64,000 nucleotides of DNA, taken from contig CM022667.1 of assembly GCA_012295275.1 (NCBI GenBank), forward strand, positions 13,975,432 through 14,039,431. The letters run 5' to 3'. Position numbers and translations under genes: made by a program. The DNA is from Chrysomallon squamiferum (lineage: Eukaryota > Mollusca > Gastropoda > Neomphalida > Peltospiridae). A model generated the notes under the pieces. That model made no database searches and was not told the DNA's origin. It was given only the letters and a program-made list of their open reading frames with translations. Below are positions 50,015-62,766 of this stretch, in pieces; positions within the stretch are counted from its first letter, which is position 1, and the number at the start of each line of letters is the position of its first letter.

Positions 50015-51803
50015 ATGAAATTACTGTTCCCTCTCTGCATTCTGTCAGGTAAAATTTAATTTCTTATTATATTTAAATATTTTTCTTTCACAGACACATG
50101 CATTACATACTGAAGAAAAAAATATTACTGTTTATGTGTTATTAGTACTATTATTATTAATTGTCATATACCTACTATATATAAAGACAAAACTGTAGAC
50201 TTAGCATGTTTCATTCAGCAGTAGTACATTAACGTATGCATTTATTTTTTGAAACATGATTATTTACAGTTTTTAATTTCATTTTCTGTAATATTTTAGT
50301 TTAATGCTAATTCTTTGCCATTCACCAGATATTCATTCATATAACGCCAATAAGAAAACTTAATAATAAACTGCTAATTCTGTTACATGGTATGTTGTAA
50401 CGACATTTTTGAATACATTGTTTATTTCAGTAATAATACACATGGCTTTTTGCGAATGTGATACTGACGCAGCGAAAACGTGCAGAATTGAATTCTTGCA
50501 CGAAGTCGATAGTGCAAAGCGCAAAGCTGATAAATGCCGGTATGTTCGTACGAAAATAAGCTATATAGATTTTCTATTTTTTTTTTTTTTTTTTTTTTTT
50601 TTTTGTTGTTGTTGTTGTTCTTTTATTTATTTATTTATTTATTTATTATTATTTTTTACGTATCACTTATTTATTCAGTAATTAACTGATTAATATTGCT
50701 TTTTGTATTGTCAAGATTATATACATTTCCTTCATTCGCAATCACTGTCATAAACCAAACTGTTTTTACTTTAATTGAATATTTTTGCCATATAACTAAT
50801 AATAATAAATGTTCTATACTTCAGCATAGCACAGAAAATGATGAGCTGTTTCATAGAAACCAACTGTTTTAATAACCAAACCAAGACTGGTGAAATACCA
50901 GCCCTGAAAAAAGTACTGAAGGAGAACTGCGGTACGTTTTCTTCACGTGTTAAACACCAACGTTTTCACAACAACAACAACAACAATAATATTAATAATA
51001 ATAATTAAAATAGTAATAATAGTAATAACAATAATTAATACATCTACATATATATGTATATACATATATATATATGTATGTATATACATACATATATATA
51101 TATATATATATGAGCTATCTCTGTGTCTCTGTCTCTGTAATAATATTACAGGTGGTGTCATTGTCTCACGCGCTGCACATAGCAGAGGTAAGTGATTCTT
51201 AAGTACATTAATAGCAGGATTCTTGTTTAGAATTGTAATTATGTGTAAGTATGTAAAATTTCTACTTTCACTATTGAAACCAATAAAACGTTTAAACGTT
51301 GCTATTTCGTCTGCGGGAAAATCATCTCAATATGTACAATATATTCCCTAACGACTGTTTTGTTTCTCGAGACGAATCTGTAATAATAACAATAATAATA
51401 TGGCGATGTAATCTTAAGATCCAAATTTATTATCAGAAGATTAGATGTAACAAGGCAAATCATCACTTGTACTGTTATTGATTCACTTTATGTAAAAATA
51501 CCGTCTACGCCGGGTTTTTTTATTTTATTTCAGCTTCGAGCTTCTCATTTATATTTCTGTCGATCGATTAGAGAACTTCTATTATCATAAGATTAGTATT
51601 TTTCTGAACGCCTGTTAGATTTTTTGTTTCTGCACCAATCAGCTGAAATATGTGTGCATGCTAACAAATATATGTTAATATTCAAAATGAATTACCAAAT
51701 ATTTGTCGATTCAATTTGTTTTACAGCTGAGCACCAGACACGCAGATCTCTGTTGTCGATGTGGATTGGAATAGTGATCTCGTTCGTGATTTTAAGCAAA
51801 TAG
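50015..51803 (+). CDS. A3: secreted Cys-rich protein with hydrophobic C-terminal tail
   Basis: Five exons: 50015-50048, 50431-50539, 50825-50931, 51152-51187, 51727-51803 (363 nt, 120 residues). It differs from A2 by Asn to Ser just before the fifth Cys and Pro to Ser in the exon 4 linker, with no synonymous change seen. Architecture, promoter box and AATAAA are as in A1. Intron 4 carries a small extra segment (about 51266-51288) absent from A1 and A2. Function unknown. Confidence 0.8.
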
Positions 51804-52193
51804 ACAGAATTAACATTGAAAAAACCCATCTGTGTCTAAGCCTCAAAACATCTATCTTTAATAAAAAATTAAAATATTGAAATTGAAATAATAATAAATA
51901 TGAGTAAATAATTTAATCTTCATTGTTATGAATTTGAAGATATATCCTGTTTAAAAATAAATTAATGTTTCTAATATCAGCATTTGTTATAATGTACTTT
52001 CAAGTTTTTCTTTCGTTTCGTAATGTAAAGACGTTATATTATTATTATTATTATTATTAGTAGTAGTAGTAGTAGTAGTAGTAATAGTAGTAGTAGTAGT
52101 AATAGTAGTAGTAGTATCATTATCATAATTATTTTTATTATCATTCATTATCATCATAATCATCACTATTATTAGCATTCTTCTTCATTATTA

Positions 52194-52237
<44 letters not shown>

Positions 52238-52454
52238 TCAACGTTTGAAATAACTGCAGTCAAAATGTTTTGTACATTAAATGTAAATATTATTTACAGT
52301 TATATTTTAGTTAAATGCTAATTAATAATAATTTATATTAAATGTGTTGACGTTTTGTAATGATTATAATCAGAAACGTTACAATTTAATAACAATACAC
52401 TTTTTAACTGTGTAACACATACATAAATATATTCATAAATACATACATACATAC

Positions 52455-52515
<61 letters not shown>

Positions 52516-53350
52516 CATACCAAGTATTCATATAATTTCAGTAAGAATTTTATAAACTGCTAATTCTATTAAATGGCATGTTCTGATGATCGGTCACAGT
52601 TCTACTGACAATTTTGCAAAACTATAGTTCTGAATTTATTTCCATGCAACACATTTGTTTTTTTGTAAATGCGATAAAACAAACTGTTGAAGTAAGAGTG
52701 AATATCTTAATCTATCTCTGTATATCTCTCTTTTCTTGTGTCCTTATCAGTTAGCACGTACACAGAAAATACTGCCAGAGTTTGAATCCTTCAAAATTAT
52801 ACTTTGTACATTTTCTTACTTCTTTAGTTAGAATTTTAGTAATTATTATTACCATTTATTTTATCTTTTATATTTAAAATAACATTATTTTCTGTTCTTA
52901 AGCAATAAGCAAAGACCATTTCGGCTAAACACGTTTTACAATTGACGAAGTTCAAAATCTGTTCCTCAGCACTTTTCAGGCACAGGACAAGTTAATTAGT
53001 AATTTAAGAGAAATTATTACGCAGAGAAAATCCATCGATATTTGACAGAATGTCACGCGATCACCTTCAGTAGCAAATAACTTTTTCAAAATTTGATTAG
53101 AAACATTTACTTTTGTCAAATTATTCTTCATTCGATATTCACCTTTCAAATCAAGTTTTAGGGAAACAAATCAATTTCTGACCAAAATAATAAATAAAAT
53201 AAAATAAAATAAAATAAAATAAAATAAATGAATAAATTGATAATAAATAAATATACAAAAAATATTACGTTCACTGAGAAATGAAGGGTAAAAAAAATAT
53301 GACTCTGTATATCGTGTACTTCAGTGTCTAAGCCTCAAACGCATCTATTT

Positions 53351-53419
<69 letters not shown>

Positions 53420-53690
53420 GCAACAACAACATACAGAGGTGCTGAATACGATAGCATCTATCATGCTTGATGCAGTAAACTCACACAACGTTGTTTGAAA
53501 ATATTTTTCTACTTTCAAAATACTATAATAACAAAAAAACTCACGTTTAAATATACACAAGTGAAAGCTATTTTACTAATAATTGATTTACAAATAGACG
53601 TAGCAGGCCACTGGGGCTTAGGGTGTACGAGTGTATGTATGTATGTATGTATGTATATATATATATATATATATATATAGATATATATAT

Positions 53691-54431
53691 CTTGACTTAC
53701 GCGACGTGTTTAATTTATTCCGAGCTCCTATCTCAATTTGCTCGTATATCAAATTAGTTTTCCAACTGAAATTAATTGAAATACCATTAATCCGTTCCAG
53801 CCCTCTCAAAAACCATATATTGATAACAAAATAAAATAAATAAATAAAAAAAAAAAAAAAAAAAAAAAATAAATAAAAGAGAATGTAAAGAAATAAACTG
53901 GTTTTGTAAAGTGTATTTATCTCGGAGATCAGACAAATTATTTTAACGCCATTGGCGGGACTTACAGCCTTTTGTCGACTCCTTCTGCTTCAGCATGGTA
54001 CATATCGTAGAAGTACTACGCTCGTAATGCCTAGCCAAGTCGACTACATGTACACCTCGCTCATGTTTTTCTATGAATTCAATCTTTAATTCAATGGACA
54101 TCATCCGCTTCTTCTTCTCAGCACTGTCCTTTCCACTGACTTTCTTAGGATTTGTGGCCAGAAAATAGAGATTTGGCAGAATACTGCATTAAATGGACCA
54201 CAACACAGCAGAGATGCTTTCGCGGCCAGGTAACCACGCCAAGTAAACGAACGAGGCTAGGGATGCTGTCCGCATGTTACGTTGATTGTTGCGCCAACTA
54301 GCGGCGGCGTATCTGAAGCTCGCTCGTTACTCGGATTTTGGCTCGCAACTCAAAGCAAAAGATCGACAGGGCGACTGCTCTTAACTCGAAAAACACGTAA
54401 GTTGGGGCACTCTTAAGTCGAGGTACCACTG
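53691..54431 (-). mobile_element. Deleted Tigger/pogo-like DNA transposon (copy 3)
   Basis: Third copy, with the same truncated transposase start and the same ends. Confidence 0.78.
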
Positions 54432-54440
54432 TATATATAC

Positions 54441-54480
<40 letters not shown>

Positions 54481-54888
54481 GTAAATCCCGTGATTACTTT
54501 TCATAGGATCTTCTTCAAATAGAAATTGCTTTGCGTGGCCCGAGTTAATGTAGCTAACAGGCAAGTCAGTAACTTCTCAAGGAGCGATTTACAGTGTCTG
54601 CCCATTTCCATCGCATCCTCAATCTCATGGAGTTTAGCGTAGTCCTAGTTCTTAAAACCGAATTCTATCACTTTATTTGACAGATACTTTACATTTTACA
54701 GATATTAAAAAATAAAAATTAAAAAAATACGGAACTCTGTTTTCTTTCAGTCTTTCTTTATTTATATCATGTTTTTATTTATTACTGTTTTTGTTTATGT
54801 TTCTTTATTTCTTTTTCTTTTATTTTTTGTGTTGAAAATGAAAAATACAAAATAATAATAATAATAATAAGAATAAAGATAATAAGAA

Positions 54889-54924
<36 letters not shown>

Positions 54925-54977
54925 AAAAAATAAAATAAATGATAAAATTTGATTAGTTTTAGCTTTTGAAAACTTGG

Positions 54978-55016
54978 CTAGGAAGTGACGTAATTTATTG
55001 GCAGACGTTGTTAACG
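54978..55016 (+). promoter_or_regulatory. CRE/ATF-like promoter box of B3
   Basis: GGAAGTGACGTAATTTATTG, then CAGACGTTGTTAACGG. One base differs from B1 before the TGACGTAA core. Confidence 0.65.
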
Positions 55017-55194
55017 GTTATTACAACAAAACTAATTTCGCTGTATTGTTTTCACGAAGTTTATATTTATTGCTTATCACAAGAGGTATCACTGAATATT
55101 TTTCTATAATATGTTGTTCTGCTACTAATAGGAATGAAAAGAAAACATTCAGTAAATCTTTTGTATTTTTGTTTTAGTTCTAATTAAAAAAAAC

Positions 55195-55195
<1 letters not shown>

Positions 55196-55259
<64 letters not shown>

Positions 55260-55274
55260 GAATAATAATAAGAA

Positions 55275-55331
<57 letters not shown>

Positions 55332-55352
55332 CAACAACAAGAACAATAATAA
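55196..55352. repeat. AAT microsatellite upstream of B3
   Basis: About 150 bp of AAT with AAG and AAC interruptions between the promoter box and exon 1. It is longer than at B1 and B4. Confidence 0.9.
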
Positions 55353-55445
55353 TAAAAGAGAGAGTAAAAACATTTTGACATTCAGTAAGTCATATTATCG
55401 AACTCACCTTTACTAAATAATATTTGTATTTTCTAGCAAAGTAAG

Positions 55446-56555
55446 ATGAGATTGTTGTTCGCTCTCTGCATTATGTCTGGTAAAATTTAATTTCTCATCA
55501 TTGTCAAATCTCTTTCTTTCCCACACACACACTCCCACACACACACAAACACACAGACTGAATGTATGTCTTTATTTTTTGTAAATGAATATTTATAGTC
55601 GTTTCAGTTTCATTTTCAGTAATATTATAGTTTAATGCTAATTCTTTCAAAATGTAATATTGAATGCTTTGACGTTTACTATAAAGGATGTAACAGAAAT
55701 GTTTGGTAACTGTGTGTATGTGTGTGTGTGTGTGCGTGCGTGTGTGTTTGTACGTATAACTGCGGACAGATACCGGTACACGCACGCACTGACGCCAAAT
55801 GTTCATATAACGTCAATAAGATTTTTACAAACTGGTAATTCTGTTACATGATATGTTCTAATGACATTTTTGAAAAACTGCAGCTATAATACATTGTTTA
55901 TTTCAGTAACAATACACTCGGGATTTTGTAAATGTGATGTTCCGACAGTGAAAAATTGCATCCGTGAATTCCTGAGGAAAAACACAGAACTGAAGAGAAG
56001 ACTGGAGAAATGCAGGTATGTTCGTACATAAATAAACTATAGTAGATTTTTATTTATGTTTGTATTTACTGATTGACTGATTGGTTGATTGATTGATTGA
56101 TTGATTTATATATTTTTTATATATCATTTATTTATTTCGTAATTAATTGATTAGTATTGTTTTTGTAGATATTATACTTATTATTTATATTTTGTTCACA
56201 TATATATATATATATATACACTTCAAAACAAAAATTTCATTCATTCGCAGTCACTGTTATAAACCAAATTGTTTTCCTTTTAACTGAATGTTTTTGTCGT
56301 ATAAATAATAATAGTAATAAATTTACTATACTTCAGCAATGTAAAGACTATGATAAGCTGTGCGAAAAAAACAGATTGTGTTGATTACCCTAGCAAGGTC
56401 TATACTATGGAACAACTGGAAAAAGCAGAGAAGGAAAACTGCAGTATGTTTACCTGTATACACAAGGATTCTTCACATGTTAAACACGAACGTTTTCACA
56501 ATAATCATAATAATAATAATAACAATAATAATAATAGTAATGATATATATATATG

Positions 56556-56615
<60 letters not shown>

Positions 56616-57205
56616 ATGTATGATACGTTAGTAATACATTAGTAATAATATTACAGTTACTAATAAGGATTCGAGTCACGAACATAGCAAAGGTAAGTAA
56701 TTTTTAAGCAGGGTTCTTGTTTATGTATGCTTAAGTATGTAAAATTACTACTTTCAATTAGTATATTCCCTAACGATTTTTTTGTTTGTCGAGACGAATC
56801 TGTAATAATAATAATAATAATAATATGGCGATGTAATCTTAAGGTCCAAATTTATTATCAGAAGATTAGATGTAACAAGGAAAATCATCACTTGTACTAT
56901 TACTGATTCACTTTATGTAAAAATACGTCTACCCCGTTTTTTATTTCAACTTCGAATCTTGTAATTTTTATTTCTGTCGATCGATTAGAGTCATCCTGAT
57001 AACACTGGATTAGCCTGTTAGGTTCTTGTTTCTGCACTAGTCAGTTGAAGTGTGTGTACTTAGTAACAAATATATGTTAATACTGAAAATGCACTACGAA
57101 ATATTCATTGAATCAATTTGTTTTTCAGGTGAGCACCAGACACGTAGATCTCTGTTCTCGATCTTGATTGGAATAATGATCTGTTTCATCATTTTAAGCA
57201 ACTAG
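55446..57205 (+). CDS. B3: complete B-type secreted Cys-rich protein
   Basis: Five exons: 55446-55479, 55907-56015, 56337-56443, 56657-56692, 57129-57205 (363 nt, 120 residues), all GT-AG. Signal peptide MRLLFALCIMS then VTIHSGFC. Cysteine spacing equals the A type. Exon 3 shares little sequence with A beyond the cysteines, the Met before the fifth Cys and the KEN-C end, while exon 5 is very similar and the tail ends ILSN. No N-glycosylation sequon is seen. It is the only B copy in the window with exons 3-5. The exon 2 end (RL) differs from B1, B2 and B4 (KV). Function unknown. Confidence 0.8.
56559..56614. repeat. CT microsatellite in intron 3 of B3
   Basis: CT run replacing the TA-rich repeat found at this place in the A genes. 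Confidence 0.9.
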
Positions 57206-57462
57206 ACAGAACTGACATTGAAAAAAACCAAAAACAAACATCTCTGTCCAAGCTTCAAAACATCTATCTTTAATAAAAAATAATAAATATGAGTAAATAA
57301 TTTAATCTTCATTGTTATGAATTTGAAGATATATCCTGTTTAAAAATAAATTAATGTTTCTAATATCAGCATTTGTTATAATGTATTTTCAAGTTTTTCT
57401 TTCGTTTCATAATGTAAAGAAGTTATAATAATAATAATAATAACAATAATAATAATAATAAC

Positions 57463-57534
<72 letters not shown>

Positions 57535-57888
57535 CAAGTGTATGTGTGTGTATTTGAAACAACAGCAGAGGACTCAATGTGTTTATATATACCGACAACA
57601 GTATATACTTTACGAAATATGTTGTGTATGTGTGTAGTTGCATTTATTACATTTGTAATAACAAAAGATAAAAACTGTAGCAATAACTGCAATTAAAATG
57701 TTTTGTACATTAAATGTAAATATTTATTTACAGTTATATTTTAGTTAAATGCTAATTAATAATAATTTATATTAAATGTGTTGACGTTTTGTAATGATTA
57801 TAATCAGAAACGTTACAATTTAATAACATTAAACTGTTTAACTGTGTAACACATACATAAATATATTCATAAATACATACATACATAC

Positions 57889-57931
<43 letters not shown>

Positions 57932-58763
57932 CCAAGTATTCATATAATTTCAGTAAGAATTTTATAAACTGCTAATTCTATTAAATGGCATGTTCTGATG
58001 ATCGGGCACAGTTCTACTGACAATTTTGCAAAACTATAGTTCTGAATTTATTTCCATGCAACACATTTGTTTTTTTGTAAATGCGATAAAACAAACAGTT
58101 GAAGTAAGAGTGAATATCTTAATCTATCTCTGTATATCTCTCTTTGATTGTGTCCTTATAAGTTAGCACGTACACAGAAAATATAGCCAGAGTTTGAAGG
58201 CTTCAAAATTATACTTTGTACATTTTCTTACTTCTTTAGTTAGAATTTTAGTAATTATTATTACTATTTATTTTATCTTTTATATTTAAAAAAAAATTAT
58301 TTACCGTTCTTAAGCAATAAGCAAAGACCATTTCAGCTAAACACGTTTTACAATTGACGAAGTTCAAAAATCTGTTCCTCAGCACTTTTCAGGCACAGGA
58401 CAAGTTAATGAGTAATTTAAGAGAAATTATTACGCAGAGAAACTCCATCGATATTTGACTTGATGTCACGCGATCACCTTCAGTAGCAAATAACTTTTTC
58501 AAAATTTGATTAGAAAAATTTACTTTTGTCAAATTATTCTTCATTCGATATTCACCTTTCAAATCAAGTTTTAGGGAAACAAATCAATTTCTGACCAAAA
58601 TAATAAATAAAATAAAATAAAATAAAATAAAATAAAATAAATGAATAAATTGATAATAAATAAATAAACAAAAAATATTACGTTCACTGAGAAATGAAGG
58701 GTAAAAAAAATATGACTCTGTATATAGTGTACTTCAGTGTCTAAGCCTCAAACGCATCTATCT

Positions 58764-58820
<57 letters not shown>

Positions 58821-59067
58821 GCAACAACAACATACAGAGGTGCTGAATACGATAGCATCTATCATGCTTGATGCAGTAAACTCACACAACGTTGTTTGAA
58901 AATATTTTTCTACTTTCAAAATACTATAATAACAAAAAAACTCACGTTTAAATATACACAAGTGAAAGCTATTTTACTAATAATTGATTTACAAATAGAC
59001 GTAGCAGGCCACTGGGGCTTAAGGCGTACGGGTGTATGTACGTATGTATGTATGTATATATATATAT

Positions 59068-59212
59068 CTTGACTTATGAGACGTGTTTAATTTGTTCCGA
59101 GTCCTTTCTCAATTTGCTCGTATATCAAATCAGTTTTCCAACTGAAATTAATTGAAATACCATTAATCCATTCCAGCCCCCTCAAAAACCACATATTGTT
59201 AACAAAATAAAA

Positions 59213-59245
<33 letters not shown>

Positions 59246-59807
59246 TAAATGAAAGAGAATGTAAAGAAATAAACTGGTTTTGTAAAGTGTATTTATCTCG
59301 GAGATCAGACAAATTATTTTAACGCCATTGGCTGGACTTACAGCCTTTTGTCGACTCCTTCTGCTTCAGCATGGTACATATCGTAGAAGTACTACGTTCG
59401 TAATGCCTAGCCAAGTCGACAACATGTACACCTCGCTCATGTTTTTCTATGAATTCAATCTTTAATTCAATGGACATCATCCGCTTCTTCTTCTCAGCAC
59501 TGTCCTTTCCACTGACTTTCTTAGGATCTGTGGCCAGAAAATAGAGATTTGGCAGAATACTGCACTAAATGGACCACAGCACAGCAGAGATGCTTCCGCG
59601 GCGAGGTAACCACGCCAAGTAAACGAACGAGGCTAGGGGTGCTGTCCGCATGTTACGTTGATTGTTGCGCCAACTAGCGGCGGCGTATCTGAAGCTCGCT
59701 CGTTACTCGGATTTTGGCTCGCAACTCAAAGCAAAAGATCGACAGGGCGACTGCTCTTAACTCGAAAAACACGTAAGTTGGGGCACTCTTAAGTCGAGGT
59801 ACCACTG
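59068..59807 (-). mobile_element. Deleted Tigger/pogo-like DNA transposon (copy 4)
   Basis: Fourth copy, here downstream of B3 rather than an A gene, and again upstream of a B exon 1. Confidence 0.78.
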
Positions 59808-59816
59808 TATATATAC

Positions 59817-59847
<31 letters not shown>

Positions 59848-60324
59848 GGTGTGCGCATACACAGACACACACATACACATGCATATATACACAGAAACAT
59901 ATGGGATGCCAAAAGATGCCAAAATATTGGTGGAAACAAGTAGGTAAATCCCGTGATCACTTTTTATAGGATCTTCTTCAAATAGAAATTGCTTTGCGCG
60001 GCCCGAGTTAATGTAGCTAACAGGCAAGTCAGTAATTTCTCAAGGAGCGATTTACAGTGTCTGCCCATTTCCATCGCATCCTCAATCTCATGGAGTTTAG
60101 CGTAGTCCTAGTTCTTAAAACCCAATTCTATCACTTTATTTGACAGATACTTTACATTTTACAGATATTAAAAAATAAAAATTAAAAAAATACGGAACTC
60201 TGTTTTCTTTCAGTCTTTCTTTGTTTATTTCATGTTATTTATTTATTACTATTTTTTTTGTTTGTTTCTTTCTTTTTCTTTATTTTTTGTGTTGAAAATG
60301 AAAAATGTAAAATGAAAAAATAAA

Positions 60325-60359
<35 letters not shown>

Positions 60360-60432
60360 TAATAAGAATAAATAAATAATAAAAAATAAAATAAATGATA
60401 AAATTTGATTAGTTTTAGCTTTTGAAAACTAG

Positions 60433-60473
60433 GCTAGGAAATGACGTAATTTATTGGCAGACGTTGTTAACGG
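60433..60473 (+). promoter_or_regulatory. CRE/ATF-like promoter box of B4
   Basis: Same as the B1 box. Confidence 0.65.
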
Positions 60474-60652
60474 TTATTACAACAAAACTAATTTCTCTGT
60501 ATTGTTTTCACGAAGTTTATATTTACTGCTTATCACAAGAGGTATCACTGAATATTTTTCTATAATATGTTGTTCTGCTACTAATAGGAATGAAAATAAA
60601 ACATTCAGTAAATCTTTTGTCGTTTTGTTTTAGTTCTAATTAAAAAAAAAAC

Positions 60653-60692
<40 letters not shown>

Positions 60693-60797
60693 TAAAAATA
60701 ATAATAAAAGAGAGAGGAAAAACATTTTGGCATTCTGTAAGTCATATTATCGAACTCACCTTTACTAAATAATATTTGTATTTTCTAGCAAAATAAG

Positions 60798-60865
60798 ATG
60801 AGATTATTGTTCGTTCTCTGCATTATGTCTGGTAAAATTTAATTTCTCATTATTGTCAAATCTCT

Positions 60866-60926
<61 letters not shown>

Positions 60927-61386
60927 TGAATGTATGTCTTTATTTTTTTTTAAATGAATATTTATGGTCGTTTCAGTTTCATTTTCAGTAATATTATAGT
61001 TTAATGCTAATTCTTTCAAAATTTAATATTGAATGCTTTGACGTTTACTATAAAGGATGTAACAGAAATGTTTGGTAACTGTGTGTATGTGTGTGTGTGT
61101 GTGTGCGTGCGTGTGCGTTTGTACGTATAACTGCGGACAGATACCGGTACACGCACGCACTGACGCCAAATGTTCATATAACGTCAATAAGATTTTTACA
61201 AACTGGTAATTCTGTTACATGATATGTTCTAATGACATTTTTGAAAAACTGCAGCTATAAAACATTGTTTATTTCAGTAACAATACACTCGGGATTTTGT
61301 AAATGTGATGTTCCGACAGTGAAAAATTGCATCCGTGAATTCCTGAGGAAAAACACAGAACTGAAGAGAAAAGTGGAGAAATGCAG
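60798..61386 (+). CDS. B4: B-type exons 1-2, continuing into the assembly gap
   Basis: Exon 1 60798-60831 (MRLLFVLCIMS) and exon 2 61278-61386 are intact and equal in product to B1 except one residue in exon 1. Intron 2 runs into the N gap at 61574, so exons 3-5 may be missing as in B1 or simply unassembled. After the gap the sequence is already A-unit spacer. Confidence 0.6.
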
Positions 61387-61573
61387 GTATGTTCGTACAT
61401 AAATAAACTATAGTAGGTTTTTATTTATGCTTGTATTTACTGATTGATTGATTGGTTGATTCATTCATTGATTTATTTATATATTTTTTATATATCATTT
61501 ATTTATTTCGTAATTAATTGATTAGTATTGTTTTTGTAGATATTATACATATACTTATTATTTATATTTTGTT

Positions 61574-61773
61574 NNNNNNNNNNNNNNNNNNNNNNNNNNN
61601 NNNNNNNNNNNNNNNNNNNNNNNNNNNNNNNNNNNNNNNNNNNNNNNNNNNNNNNNNNNNNNNNNNNNNNNNNNNNNNNNNNNNNNNNNNNNNNNNNNNN
61701 NNNNNNNNNNNNNNNNNNNNNNNNNNNNNNNNNNNNNNNNNNNNNNNNNNNNNNNNNNNNNNNNNNNNNNNNN
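61574..61773. other. Assembly gap (200 N)
   Basis: Round-number N run between B4 intron 2 and the A4 upstream spacer. By comparison with B1-A2, at least about 1.6 kb of spacer is missing, so the gap size is a placeholder. Confidence 0.95.
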
Positions 61774-62013
61774 AAATCAAAAGACATTTACCAATAGGCT
61801 TAGCAGGCTTTTTGCACCTGGGGTCTAACGAGTATCTGGGGGCCTAGTGAAACTCGTTTGCTGTACTTCATGTGCTGTCAAATTTCATTATTCTTTAAGT
61901 TAACTGCATTTCTTTCATTATTTCAGTATATAAGATGTTCATTATATAAAACTAATTTGATTAAAAGTAATGAATTGTTACATTCTTATTTCTTTCATTG
62001 TACTATTATATTA

Positions 62014-62055
<42 letters not shown>

Positions 62056-62766
62056 GATACCGAAACAGGCCAAAATTTGGGGACCCACCCGTCATAACTT
62101 TTTATAGGACCTTCTTGAAATAGAAATTGCTTTGAGAGGCCACAATTAGTCTAGACAACAGACAAGTCAATAATTTCTCAAAGAGCGATTTACAGTGTCT
62201 ACCCATTTCCATCCCATTCTCAATCTCTTGGAGTTTAGCGTAGTCCTAGTTCTTAAAACCCAATTCTATCACTTTATTTGACAGATACTTTACATTTTGC
62301 AGATATTAAACGGACATATATATATAAATACGGAACTGCCTGTTTTCTTTCTGACCTTCTTTATTTATTTAATTTAAAAAAATAAAAAAATAAAAAAATA
62401 TCGTTTTTCTTTATTTCGTTTTCTTTTTTTTTTTTTTTTGTGTTTGAAAATAAAAAAAAAAGATATATATATATATATATAACAATAAGTAAGTAAATAA
62501 AATAAAATAAAATAATAAATAATAGAAAGTGGCACGGTTTGATTAGCTTTACCATTTGAAAACAAAGCAGAAAATGACGTAATTTAGTAGCAGACGTCAT
62601 CAACAAGAGTGTCTTTTTTAAAACTATTAATTTGTCTTATTATACCAAAACTACTACTACTAATAACAACAACAGCAATAATAATAATAAAAGAAAGAGT
62701 AAAAAAAAGAATACTGACATTTAATAAGTCATATTATTAAACTCTCAAATATTGTATTTTCTAGAC
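61774..62766. other. Upstream region of A4
   Basis: Copy of the A1 upstream region from about 31770: CA repeat (62016-62052), upstream block (62053-62318), poly-T and TA runs, and the promoter box. Confidence 0.7.
62568..62602 (+). promoter_or_regulatory. Paired CRE/ATF-like promoter box of A4
   Basis: Same as the other A boxes. Confidence 0.7.

Larger units (their letters stand above)
51804..55445. other. Spacer between A3 and B3
   Basis: Same order as the A1-B1 spacer, with fossil exon 2 (52658-52690), AAT array, Tigger-like copy, B-type upstream block (54478-54712) and promoter box. No other gene. Confidence 0.65.
57206..60797. other. Spacer between B3 and B4
   Basis: Similar to the A-B spacers, so B3 occupies the place an A gene has elsewhere. 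The intron 1 remnant before the fossil exon 2 is longer here (57540-57720) and matches, inverted, intron 1 of the M genes (compare 3400-3540). Fossil exon 2 is near 58069-58101. Confidence 0.63.

Noticed and set aside
61503-61847. Frames spanning the N run
   Set aside because: Mostly undetermined bases.
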